DNA from: Pseudoxanthomonas indica
Lineage (GTDB): Bacteria; Pseudomonadota; Gammaproteobacteria; Xanthomonadales; Xanthomonadaceae
Length of the DNA: 64,000 nucleotides
Assembly: GCF_900167565.1 (NCBI RefSeq)
Contig: NZ_FUZV01000001.1
Location: forward strand, 496,001 to 560,000
Direction of reading: 5' to 3'
Below, in pieces: positions 1-7,763 of the stretch. The notes beneath the pieces were generated by a model. That model made no database searches, was not told where the DNA came from, and worked only from the letters and a program-made list of their open reading frames with translations. The position numbers were made by a program, and so were the translations under genes. Each line of letters opens with the position of its first letter. Position 1 is the first letter of the stretch.

Positions 1-137
1 TACTCGCCGTTGGTATGGGAATCGTGGATGTCGCGGCGGGCTGCACCGCCTTGAATGAGGGCGATGAACTGCGAACGATAGGGTTCGTCCATGGCTCGGG
101 GGATCCATGTGGTCGGGGGATGACCTTGAGACGGCAT
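1..137 (-). CDS. Partial CDS, 5' end only, unidentified
   Basis: An open frame enters from the left edge and reads leftward from an ATG at 137, with an in-frame ATG at 92 as the alternative start. The visible residues (MPSQGHPPTTWIPRAMDEPY, then RSQFIALIQGGAARRDIHD) match no family I recognise. There is no clear Shine-Dalgarno before either start. It may be a real gene whose body lies outside the window, or a chance frame in a repeat-rich spacer. Confidence 0.3.
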   Translation of the reverse strand, partial: MPSQGHPPTTWIPRAMDEPYRSQFIALIQGGAARRDIHDSHTNGE

Positions 138-236
138 GGCTCGCGATAAGCGGACACGACTTTGTGTGACAGGCGACGAACGGCGATCCCATGCAGCCGG
201 TTTGGCGCTGGACGAAAGTCATGTTCTGCTTTTGTG

Positions 237-298
237 TCGCGTGAGGCGGGCGGTGGTTGCTCGCGTGAGGCGGGCGGTGGTGCTCGCGTGAGGCGGGG
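237..298. repeat. Three tandem copies of a 23-24 bp unit
   Basis: The unit begins TCGCGTGAGGCGGGCGGTGG and recurs at 237, 261 and 284. The third copy is cut short where it runs into the first 103-bp palindromic element. No coding or protein-binding role is evident. Confidence 0.7.
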
Positions 299-395
299 CC
301 AGGCCCCTGCTGATCGGGCCTGGAATCCACATGGCCTCGATCGGGAACTCTACGTGCAAGGGCTCCAGTCCCGATCAGCAGGGGCCTGACCCCGC
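293..395. repeat. 103-bp palindromic element, copy 1
   Basis: Arms of 26 bp (293-318 and 370-395) pair with a single mismatch around a 51-bp centre. The centre is the reverse complement, with about 5 differences, of the centre of the copy at 497-599. No transposase is visible beside it. The form fits a REP/MITE-like intergenic repeat or a structured RNA; the sequence does not decide between them. Confidence 0.75.
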
Positions 396-496
396 CCGGA
401 CAGAGCACCTTTGTTCTGTTGAAAGCAGGTGGTCTGCTGGCCGGCTTTGGCTTGCTCGGCTCGTGCTGTTCGATCAGCCACCACGATGTGTCGAGA

Positions 497-599
497 GCGG
501 GGGCAGACCCTGCGCAACCGGGACTGGAGCCCTTACTCGTAGAGTTCCAGGTCGAGGCCATGTGGATTGCAGGCCCGGTTGCGCAGGGTCTGCCCCCGC
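497..599. repeat. 103-bp palindromic element, copy 2 (inverted)
   Basis: Perfect 26-bp arms (497-522 and 574-599) flank a 51-bp centre homologous to copy 1 in the opposite orientation. Arm sequence differs from copy 1 at several positions, yet pairing within the element is kept. The element ends about 54 bp beyond the stop of the acyltransferase gene at 653 and could fold in its 3' transcript. Confidence 0.75.
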
Positions 600-652
600 T
601 CACAAGCCATGACACCCGCTCTTGCCAGCAGGCCTGCAACCCAGCCAAAACC

Positions 653-1723
653 TCAAGGACTGTCCTTGACCGCCTGCTCGCATTCGCGCGGCGCCGCCTG
701 CGGCAGCGGCTGTACCCTGCGCTTCCACGCACCGCGTATCGCGCGCATGGCCGGTTTTTCCACCAGGCGGTTCATGGCAAAGGCCAGCAACAATGCAAAG
801 CCCATCGCCAGCGCCACGGCAACCAGCGCAGGCACACCCAGCTTTTCCAGGTAGAAGATCACCACGAAGCCAATGGCCTGATGCACCAGGTACAACGAGT
901 AGGAAATATCGCCCAGGAACGCAAACACCCGCCGATTGAGGAAGCGCAGCCAGCCCGCCGTGAACGCGGTGAACACCGCGCAGCAGAACACCGCCACGGC
1001 CAGGAAGATCGGCCGCTCGCCCACCGCGATAGCCAGCAGGCACAGGGCGATCATCAGCACGTTCAAGCGCCACTCTTGCGGACGCTGGCGCAGGCGGTAG
1101 AACAGGATGCCCATCGCGAAGAACGGGATGAAGCGCAGGATCATCAACTCGCGAAGCGCATACGAAAAATGCACCTGGTGCTTCTCGCACAGGCCCTCGA
1201 TGGCCGCCAGCACCAGCCAGGTGGCGATGATCCAATGGATGCGCTTGAGCTGCCCCAGCAAGAACCACATCAGCATCTGCACATAGAAGAACAGCTCGAT
1301 CTGCAGCGTCCAGTACGAACCATCCAGATGCTCGAAGCCCAGGAACTCCTGCACCATCGTGTAGTTGGACAGCAGGTCGCGCAGCGGCAGCTGCTGGATC
1401 GGCAGGCCGATCGTGTACACCACCAGCGCGGTCAGGCTCAGGCCCGTCCAGTAGGCCGGGAACAGCCGCGAGAAGCGCGAGACCACGAAATCCATCGCGG
1501 TGCGGGTGCGCTCCAGGGTCATGAAGATGACAAAACCGCTGATCAGGAAAAACAGCTGCACGCCGTACTTGCCGGCCAGCAGGTCCAGCGGCATCCCGCC
1601 GACATGGCCTATCTGCTCCGAATATCGCGTTGTGTAGTGGTAGGCCATGACGGCCACCGCGGCCAGTCCGCGTAAGGCATCCAACTCCACTACACGCGCA
1701 GATGGCGAGTTTTCCTGAACCAC
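653..1723 (-). CDS. Acyltransferase family 3 (OafA/YrhL-like) membrane O-acyltransferase
   Basis: Multi-pass inner-membrane protein of about 356 residues that probably moves an acetyl or similar acyl group onto a sugar hydroxyl of a surface polysaccharide. The N-terminus carries the family signature (ELDALRGLAAVAVMAYHY, with the conserved Arg and His), followed by about ten hydrophobic segments, among them FFLISGFVIFMTLER and ISYSLYLVHQAIGFVVIFYL. I chose the GTG at 1723, preceded by GGGGGGCGGA, because the longer frame upstream runs back through the palindrome at 1790-1844 with no family similarity. It is divergent from the glycosyltransferase gene, which supports a polysaccharide-decorating role. 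The substrate is unknown. Confidence 0.85.
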   Translation of the reverse strand: MVQENSPSARVVELDALRGLAAVAVMAYHYTTRYSEQIGHVGGMPLDLLAGKYGVQLFFLISGFVIFMTLERTRTAMDFVVSRFSRLFPAYWTGLSLTALVVYTIGLPIQQLPLRDLLSNYTMVQEFLGFEHLDGSYWTLQIELFFYVQMLMWFLLGQLKRIHWIIATWLVLAAIEGLCEKHQVHFSYALRELMILRFIPFFAMGILFYRLRQRPQEWRLNVLMIALCLLAIAVGERPIFLAVAVFCCAVFTAFTAGWLRFLNRRVFAFLGDISYSLYLVHQAIGFVVIFYLEKLGVPALVAVALAMGFALLLAFAMNRLVEKPAMRAIRGAWKRRVQPLPQAAPRECEQAVKDSP

Positions 1724-1789
1724 TTCCGCCCCCCGTGACTGTCGCCTGTTCGCTCGGTATAACGCCGGCCGGCAGCCCGACAGGCCAAG

Positions 1790-1844
1790 AAAAACGGGGT
1801 CAGATCGCCATTTGCGAAGTAAATGGTGCTCTGACCCCGTTTTT
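1790..1844. repeat. Palindromic element with A/T-tract ends (terminator-like)
   Basis: AAAAACGGGGTCAGA at 1790-1804 is the exact reverse complement of 1830-1844, and an inner stem CCATTT/AAATGG (1808-1813, 1821-1826) extends the hairpin. With runs of A and T at its two ends it has the form of an intrinsic terminator in either direction, yet it lies between two divergent gene starts (1723 and 1872). Palindromes with this GGGGTCAGA core are common between xanthomonad genes. Confidence 0.75.
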
Positions 1845-1871
1845 TGCTTTTGCCCTGGGCGGGGAATCCTG

Positions 1872-3056
1872 ATGCGCCTGCTGATCGTCACCTCGCAGTT
1901 CCCCATCGCCGGGGAGCCCAACCGCGGCCGGCCGATCCTGCAGACGGTGCGCGAGTTGTCGCGGCTGGCGCAGGTCAAGGTCATCAGCCCCATCGCCAGC
2001 TACCCGCGCTGGGCGCAGCCGCGCAGTTACCTGTACCGGGCCAGCGACGACACCCACCAGGTGCCCGGTTGCGACGTGGACTACGTGCGCTACCCCGCCC
2101 TGCCCGCGGTCAGCCGCCCGTTCAATGGCCGCCTGTGTGCCCGCGCCATTGAACGACCCATGCGCGACTTCGCCCCGGACGTGGTGCTCTCTTACTGGCT
2201 GTACCCGGACGCCCACGGCGCCATGCTGGCCGCGCGCCGCGCCGGCTTGCCGCTGGTGGTGGGTGCGCGCGGTTCGGACCTGCGGGTGCGCGATGCCATC
2301 AGCAAGCGCCTGACCCGGCCGGTGCTGGCCGCCGCGCAGCGCCTGCTGGTGGTCAGCGAAGACCTGGGCCGGGTGGCGGTGAAGGACTACGACGCCGACC
2401 CGGATCGGATCCGCGCCATTCCCAATGGCTGCGATGCCGCCATTTTCCATCCCGGTGACCGCGCCGCCGCGCGCCAGGCGCTCGACCTGCCGGCCGATGC
2501 CGAGGTGGTGACCTACGTCGGCCGCCTGGTCGCCGAGAAGGGCCTGCGCGAACTGCTCGACGCCACCGCCCGCCTGCGCGCGGAGCGTCCGCGCCTGCAG
2601 GTGGTGCTGGTCGGCGAGGGCCCGCTGCGCGAGGAACTGGCCGCCCGCATCGGCAAAGACACGCTGCCGGTGCGCCTGGCCGGCGCCCAGCCGGCCGACG
2701 TGGTGGCGCAGTGGATGGTGGCCTCGGATCTGGTCACCCTGCCCAGCTACAGCGAAGGCCATCCCAACGTGCTGGTGGAGGCGCTGGCCTGTGGCCGGCC
2801 GGTGGTCTCCACGCCGGTGGGCGGGATTCCGGAAGTGGTGGACGCCGCCAGCGGCGTGCTGGTGCCGGCGCGCGACGCCGCGGCCCTGGCCGCAGGGCTG
2901 GTGGCCGTGCTGGACCGCGAGTGGGACGAGGCCGCGCTGGCGCGCCGCTTCTCCCGCGACTGGCGGCAGGTGGCGCAGGACACGTTGCAGGTGTGCGAGG
3001 AGGCGCTGTCCGAAGTACGCGGACTGCGCGCGGTATACGCGGCCGGTTCGGCCTGA
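1872..3056 (+). CDS. Glycosyltransferase family 4 (GT-B fold)
   Basis: Retaining glycosyltransferase of 394 residues that adds a sugar from a nucleotide-sugar donor to a growing glycan at the cytoplasmic face. The start at 1872 (MRLLIVTSQFP) follows a GGCGGGGA Shine-Dalgarno. The N-terminal half is the acceptor domain. The C-terminal half has the GT4 donor features: VTYVGRLVAEKGLRELLDA and the E-x7-E motif in SYSEGHPNVLVEALACGRPV, then VGGIPEVVD. It is followed after 39 bp by the amidotransferase gene on the same strand, so the two are probably co-transcribed. Donor and acceptor cannot be read from sequence. Confidence 0.9.
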   Translation: MRLLIVTSQFPIAGEPNRGRPILQTVRELSRLAQVKVISPIASYPRWAQPRSYLYRASDDTHQVPGCDVDYVRYPALPAVSRPFNGRLCARAIERPMRDFAPDVVLSYWLYPDAHGAMLAARRAGLPLVVGARGSDLRVRDAISKRLTRPVLAAAQRLLVVSEDLGRVAVKDYDADPDRIRAIPNGCDAAIFHPGDRAAARQALDLPADAEVVTYVGRLVAEKGLRELLDATARLRAERPRLQVVLVGEGPLREELAARIGKDTLPVRLAGAQPADVVAQWMVASDLVTLPSYSEGHPNVLVEALACGRPVVSTPVGGIPEVVDAASGVLVPARDAAALAAGLVAVLDREWDEAALARRFSRDWRQVAQDTLQVCEEALSEVRGLRAVYAAGSA

Positions 3057-3095
3057 GCAAGGGACTGTTCGAACAACCACGGGGGAAGCGCAACG

Positions 3096-5090
3096 ATGTG
3101 TGGAATCGCAGGCTTTGGGGGAGGTAGCGGGATCAGCGCCGAGACGGCGCGCCCGTTGCTGGAAAAGATGATCCGCACGCTGGGCCATCGCGGCCCGGAC
3201 GGTTTCGGCTTCCACGCGGAAAACGGCGTGGGCCTGGCGCATGCGCGGCTGTCGATCATCGATCTGTCCACCGGCGATCAACCCATCCACAATCCGCGCC
3301 GCGACGTGTGGACGGTGTTCAACGGCGAAATCTTCAACTACGTCGAGCTGCGCCGGGAGCTGGAAGCCGAGGGCCGGCAGTTCTACACCCAGTCCGATAC
3401 CGAAGTCATCGTGCACCTGTACGACCGCGACGGTGACGATTTCGTCCGCCATCTCAATGGCCAGTTCGCCATCGCCCTGTGGGATGCACGCAAACAGCGG
3501 CTGGTGCTGGCGCGCGACCGCGCCGGCATCCGCCCGATGTACTACAGCCAGCGCCACGGCCGCATCTGGTTCGCCTCGGAAGTCAAAGCGCTGCTGGCGG
3601 TGCTGCCGGAACTGGGCCGCCTGAACCCGCATGCGCTGATGCAGACGCTGACCTATTGGGCGCCGGTGGACCCGGAAACCCTGTACGAAGGCGTGCAGAG
3701 CCTGCCGCCGGGTTGCCTGCTGGCCATCGACGCCGACGGCCGGCAGACGCTCAAGCGCTACTGGGACTGGACCTTCCCGAGCGCGGAGGAAACCTCGCCC
3801 GCGCGCTATCCGCTCAGCGTCGAACAGGCCACGGCCGAACTGCGCGAACTGCTGGTCGATGCCGTGCGCCTGCAACTGCGCGCCGACGTGCCGGTGGGCG
3901 CCTACCTGAGCGGTGGCCTGGACTCGTCCGGCATCGTTGCCCTGATCCGCGGCTTTACCGATACGCCGGTGCGCACCTTCTCGGTGGCGTTCGAAGACGG
4001 CGAGTACGACGAAAGCGAGTACCAGCAGGCGATGGTCCGCCACCTGCGTACCGAACACACCACCCTGCGCTGCACCCGCCGCGACATCGGCGAGGCGTTT
4101 CCGCGGCTGATCCGCCACACCGAAACCCCCGTGCTGCGCACCGGCCCGGTGCCGCTGATGCTGCTGGCCGGCAGCGTGCGCGCGCATGGCTACAAGGTGG
4201 TGCTGACCGGCGAAGGCGCCGACGAGGTGTTCGGCGGCTACGACCTGTTCAAGGAAGCCAAGGTGCGGCGGTTCTGGGCGCGCCAGCCGGACTCGAAATT
4301 CCGCCCGCGCCTGCTGGAAAAACTCTACGGCTACCTGCGCAACTCACCGGTCAGCAATGCCGCGTTCGCGCAGTCGTTCTTCGGCCAGGGCATGGAGCAT
4401 CTGGACCGCCCGATCTTCGCCCACGTGCCGCGCTGGACCACTTCGCAGCGTGCGCTGGGCCTGCTCACGCCCGAGCTGCGCCAGGCCGCCGCCGCATGGG
4501 ATCCGCTGGACGCCTACGAGCAGACCCTGCCGCCGAGCATCATGGACTGGAGCCCGTTGGCGCGTGACCAGTACGTGGAAGCCAAGTCGCTGCTGGCCGG
4601 TTACCTGCTGTCCTCGCAGGGCGATCGGGTGGCGATGGCCAACTCGATCGAAGGCCGCTTCCCGTACCTGGATCACCGCGTCATCGAGTTCGCCAACCGC
4701 TTGCCGCCGAGCTACAAGATCCGCGGCATGACCGAGAAATTCCTGCTGCGCCGGGCGCTGGCCGACCTGCTGCCGGAGGACATCGTCAACCGCACCAAGC
4801 AGCCGTATCGCGCGCCGGACAGCCAGAGCTTCTTCTTCGACGGCCAGCCGCTGGATTACGTGGCCGATACCCTGGACCCGCAGCGCGTGCGCGATGCCGG
4901 CTACTTCGATCCGCAGGCGGTGAGCCGGCTGGTGGAAAAATGCCGGTTGGGTCGCGCCACCGGCTTTGCCGACAACCAGGCCTTTGTCGGTATCCTCTCG
5001 ACGATGCTGGTGCATCGGCAGACCGGGGAATGGCGCGCCGCTGCACAAGGCCACGATGACGCGTCGGCGCCGCTGGCGCTCGCGACCTGA
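3096..5090 (+). CDS. AsnB-type glutamine-hydrolysing amidotransferase
   Basis: Class II amidotransferase of 664 residues. The start MCGIAGFGGG leaves Cys2 as the glutaminase nucleophile, and the first 200 or so residues form that domain (HRGPDGFGFH, ARLSIIDLSTGDQPI). The synthetase domain carries the ATP-pyrophosphatase loop SGGLDSS near residue 272 and a GEGADEVFGGYDLF segment. Strong Shine-Dalgarno (GGGGGA). True AsnB makes asparagine, but paralogues of this length in polysaccharide clusters (for example the exosortase-associated amidotransferases) are thought to amidate other carboxylates. The position between a glycosyltransferase and a methyltransferase favours a glycan substrate; this is inference. 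Confidence 0.88.
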   Translation: MCGIAGFGGGSGISAETARPLLEKMIRTLGHRGPDGFGFHAENGVGLAHARLSIIDLSTGDQPIHNPRRDVWTVFNGEIFNYVELRRELEAEGRQFYTQSDTEVIVHLYDRDGDDFVRHLNGQFAIALWDARKQRLVLARDRAGIRPMYYSQRHGRIWFASEVKALLAVLPELGRLNPHALMQTLTYWAPVDPETLYEGVQSLPPGCLLAIDADGRQTLKRYWDWTFPSAEETSPARYPLSVEQATAELRELLVDAVRLQLRADVPVGAYLSGGLDSSGIVALIRGFTDTPVRTFSVAFEDGEYDESEYQQAMVRHLRTEHTTLRCTRRDIGEAFPRLIRHTETPVLRTGPVPLMLLAGSVRAHGYKVVLTGEGADEVFGGYDLFKEAKVRRFWARQPDSKFRPRLLEKLYGYLRNSPVSNAAFAQSFFGQGMEHLDRPIFAHVPRWTTSQRALGLLTPELRQAAAAWDPLDAYEQTLPPSIMDWSPLARDQYVEAKSLLAGYLLSSQGDRVAMANSIEGRFPYLDHRVIEFANRLPPSYKIRGMTEKFLLRRALADLLPEDIVNRTKQPYRAPDSQSFFFDGQPLDYVADTLDPQRVRDAGYFDPQAVSRLVEKCRLGRATGFADNQAFVGILSTMLVHRQTGEWRAAAQGHDDASAPLALAT

Positions 5091-5116
5091 TCGATCACCG
5101 ACCCCGCGGAGATTGC

Positions 5117-6046
5117 ATGCACTGGCGAATCAAGGGAACTGTTCAAAAGGTGCTGGGCTACGTGCCGGGCGGCGACGTCTTGCATTTCCACCTGCAGCGC
5201 CAGTTTGGCGGTCTGCAGAACTTCCGCCGCGAACTGGAAAGCAAGGTCGAGGACTGGACGATCATGGCCCATCACCTGCGCAATGCCGGGCTGGTGTTCC
5301 GCGGCCTGCGCGGCTTCGAAATCGGCTCGGGCTGGTATCCCACCTTCCCCATCGCCTGTTATCTGGCAGGGGTTGAACGGCTGATCACCTATGACCTGAC
5401 CCGGCATATGCGCGCGGACCTGACCCTGGCCTGCGTGGAGGCACTGGAAGGCTCGCTGCAGACCATCGCCGATGCCGCCGGTACGGATCTGGAAGGCGTG
5501 CAGGCCCGCTACCAGCAACTGCGCAAGCGCATGCAGGCCGGCGAAGACGTGCAGAGCGCCAGTGACGGCGTGATCGTCTACCGCGCACCGGCCGATGCCA
5601 CCCGCACGGACCTGCCCGATGACAGCGTGGACGTGGTGTTTTCCAACAGCGTGCTGGAACACGTGCCGGGTGAGGTGATCACGGCGATGTACCGGGAGTC
5701 AATGCGGATCCTGGCGCCGGGGGGGGTGATGTTTCATTCGGTCAATTGCGGCGATCACTATGCGTATGTGGATCGCAAGGTGCACCAGCTGCATTACCTG
5801 CGTTTTTCGGATGCGGAGTGGAAGCGCTGGAACAACGCCTTCCTGTACCAGAACCGGTTGCGGGCGCACTACTTCGTGGATGAGGCGCGGGAGATGGGCT
5901 TCGACATCGTGCTGGACACATCCACGACGCGGCCGGAGCGGCTGGCGCAGTTGCAGGCGATGAACGTGCATCCGCAGTTCGCGCATTACGCGCCGGAGCA
6001 GCTTTGCATCACGAGCGTGGATTTTATTGCGCGCAAGGTCGCCTGA
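5117..6046 (+). CDS. Class I SAM-dependent methyltransferase
   Basis: A 309-residue protein. GFEIGSGWYPTFPI near residue 60 is the glycine-rich SAM-binding motif, and DSVDVVFSNSVLEHVPGE near residue 175 is motif IV and its following helix. LAPGGVMFHSVNCGDHYA follows. A GGAG Shine-Dalgarno precedes the ATG, 27 bp after the amidotransferase stop, so it is probably the third gene of that operon. The likely role is methylation of a sugar or of a small moiety on the glycan. There is no membrane segment. Confidence 0.85.
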   Translation: MHWRIKGTVQKVLGYVPGGDVLHFHLQRQFGGLQNFRRELESKVEDWTIMAHHLRNAGLVFRGLRGFEIGSGWYPTFPIACYLAGVERLITYDLTRHMRADLTLACVEALEGSLQTIADAAGTDLEGVQARYQQLRKRMQAGEDVQSASDGVIVYRAPADATRTDLPDDSVDVVFSNSVLEHVPGEVITAMYRESMRILAPGGVMFHSVNCGDHYAYVDRKVHQLHYLRFSDAEWKRWNNAFLYQNRLRAHYFVDEAREMGFDIVLDTSTTRPERLAQLQAMNVHPQFAHYAPEQLCITSVDFIARKVA

Positions 6047-6052
6047 AGCAAT

Positions 6053-6176
6053 CTGCCCCCTCTCCCGCTTGCGGGGGAGGGCTGGGATGGGGGCAGAACG
6101 AAGTCCGCCCACCTGAAACCTCGCGTCTTCGTTCTGCCCCCATCCCAACCTTCCCCCGTAAACAGGGGAAGGGGCC
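6053..6176. repeat. Compound palindromic repeat between convergent genes
   Basis: Perfect 21-bp arms at 6083-6103 and 6127-6147 flank a 23-bp loop. Outside them sit smaller hairpins (6058-6081, core CCCGCTTGCGGG; and 6149-6173, core CCCCCGTAAACAGGGG). It fills the space between the convergent methyltransferase and dehydrogenase genes and may end transcription from both sides, though there is no long T run. Confidence 0.7.
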
Positions 6177-6181
6177 AAGGG

Positions 6182-7363
6182 CTAACGCCCCACAGGCGAA
6201 ATCCGCAACAACTTGCCATCCGGCGCATCGACCAGCACGTACAGCGCCCCATCCGGCCCCTGCCGCACATCACGGATGCGCTCTTCGCGCGCAGTGAGCA
6301 GGCGCTCCTCATGCACCACCTGGTTGCCTTCCAGCTCCAGCCGGATCAGCGACTTCCCGGCCAGCGCGCCCAGGAACAGATCCCCCTGCCACTGCGGAAA
6401 CAGGCCGCCCGTGTAGAACGCCATGCCACTCACGGCCGGTGACTTCTCCCACACGTAGGCCGGATCGATCATCCCCGCCGTACTGCGCCCAATCGAACCC
6501 TGCACCGGCTTGCCGCTGTAGTCGATGCCATGCGTCACCACCGGCCACCCATAGTTGCCGCCGGCGCGCGGGATGTTGATCTCGTCGCCACCCTGCGGCC
6601 CGTGCTCGCTCGTCCACAACGCCCGTGTGCGCGGATGGATCGCCGCGCCCTGCATGTTGCGATGGCCGTAGGACCAGATTTCCCCGCGCGCACCGCTCTT
6701 GCCCACGTAAGGGTTGTCTTTCGGAATCTTGCCGTCCGGCCAGATCCGCACCAGTTTGCCGGTGAGCTTGTCCAGCTCCTGCGCAGCCGCGGCCGCCACC
6801 CGGTTGTCGCCCTGGGTGACGAACAGATGGCCTTCATCGTCGAACACCAGCCGCGCGCCCACATGCGTGCCATGCGAGAGTTTGGGCTCCTGCTGGTACA
6901 CCACTTCCACATGCTTGAGCGCGTTGCCCTCCAGCTTGCCGCGCGCCACCGCCGTGCCGGCCTTGTTGCCGCGGAAGGTGGGCTCGGCAAAGGCCAGGTA
7001 GACCCAGTGATCGCGGCCGAAATCCGGTGACAGCGCCACATCGAGCAGGCCGGCCTGGCCGTCGACGAAGATGTCCGGCAGACCGCTGATCGGCGGCGAC
7101 ACCGTGCCATCCGGATCGATCCGGCGCAGGCGACCGGGCCGCTCGGTGATCAGCACGCCGCCGCCGGGCAGGAACGCCAGGCCCCAGGGATGCTCCAGGC
7201 CATGGACCAGTTCGGTCACGGCGTAATCGCCTTTTTCCGACGGATACGCCGTGGGTACGGGGTTGCGTACGGTCTGTGGCGGCTGCGCCACTTCGGTGCT
7301 GGGCGCGCCGCCATTACGGCAGCCGCTGGCGACCAGCAGCAGGACAAGGGCCAAGCGTCGCAT
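6182..7363 (-). CDS. PQQ-dependent aldose sugar dehydrogenase-like lipoprotein (YliI/soluble GDH family)
   Basis: A 393-residue six-bladed beta-propeller enzyme that would oxidise aldose sugars in the periplasm with PQQ. The N-terminus (MRRLALVLLLVASGC) is a short signal peptide with a lipobox-like ASGC, which suggests membrane anchoring. Family features include LEHPWGLAFLPGGGVLITERPGRLRRI, SHGTHVGARLVFDDEGHLFVTQGD, and EIWSYGHRNMQGAAIHPRT followed by WTSEHGPQGGDEINI, which carry the catalytic His and the cofactor and Ca ligands. The gene lies opposite to its polysaccharide-related neighbours, so a link to them is not implied. Confidence 0.88.
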   Translation of the reverse strand: MRRLALVLLLVASGCRNGGAPSTEVAQPPQTVRNPVPTAYPSEKGDYAVTELVHGLEHPWGLAFLPGGGVLITERPGRLRRIDPDGTVSPPISGLPDIFVDGQAGLLDVALSPDFGRDHWVYLAFAEPTFRGNKAGTAVARGKLEGNALKHVEVVYQQEPKLSHGTHVGARLVFDDEGHLFVTQGDNRVAAAAAQELDKLTGKLVRIWPDGKIPKDNPYVGKSGARGEIWSYGHRNMQGAAIHPRTRALWTSEHGPQGGDEINIPRAGGNYGWPVVTHGIDYSGKPVQGSIGRSTAGMIDPAYVWEKSPAVSGMAFYTGGLFPQWQGDLFLGALAGKSLIRLELEGNQVVHEERLLTAREERIRDVRQGPDGALYVLVDAPDGKLLRISPVGR

Positions 7364-7504
7364 CGGAAGGTTCCCCAGGCGGTGTGCGCTGGCGGCGAGG
7401 ATAGCATCGCCGCGCCGCCGGCAATGCCCGCCCCCGGCGTGGCCGGATGGGCGTGAAGCTTACGTTTTTCCAGACAAAGCAAGTAACAGGCACCAGGGGA
7501 TCCC

Positions 7505-7753
7505 ATGCAACAGAAGCACCAGATCAAACAGTTCATTCTGGAGAACTTCCTGTTCTCCGACGATCAGTCCGCCATTGGCGATCAGGATTCGCTGATCCGC
7601 GGCGGCATCATCGATTCCACCGGCATCCACGAGCTGATCTTCTTCCTCGAAGACCAGTTCAAGCTGCAGATCGTGCCGGAGGAAATGACCCCGGCGAACT
7701 TCGACTCGATCCAGACCGTCGACGAATTCGTCAGCCGCAAGCTCGCCAGCTGA
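7505..7753 (+). CDS. Stand-alone acyl carrier protein
   Basis: An 82-residue acidic protein with the phosphopantetheine site GIIDSTGIHELI; Ser38 is the attachment residue. It has the length and four-helix pattern of an ACP or peptidyl carrier protein. A GGGG Shine-Dalgarno precedes the ATG. The stop is 10 bp before the AMP-forming ligase start, so the two are very likely translated together, the ligase charging this carrier. The window has no fatty-acid synthase genes, so it is unlikely to be the housekeeping AcpP. Confidence 0.88.
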   Translation: MQQKHQIKQFILENFLFSDDQSAIGDQDSLIRGGIIDSTGIHELIFFLEDQFKLQIVPEEMTPANFDSIQTVDEFVSRKLAS

Positions 7754-7763
7754 GTCGAACTGC

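Noticed and set aside
1724..1993. N-terminal extension of the acyltransferase frame
   Set aside because: The added residues run through the palindrome at 1790-1844 and into the divergent glycosyltransferase gene, and have no family similarity. A GTG with a Shine-Dalgarno at 1723 fits better.
1800..4187. 795-codon open frame on the minus strand
   Set aside because: It lies antisense to the glycosyltransferase and amidotransferase genes and has the His/Gln/Arg/Ala-rich composition of a GC-rich shadow frame.
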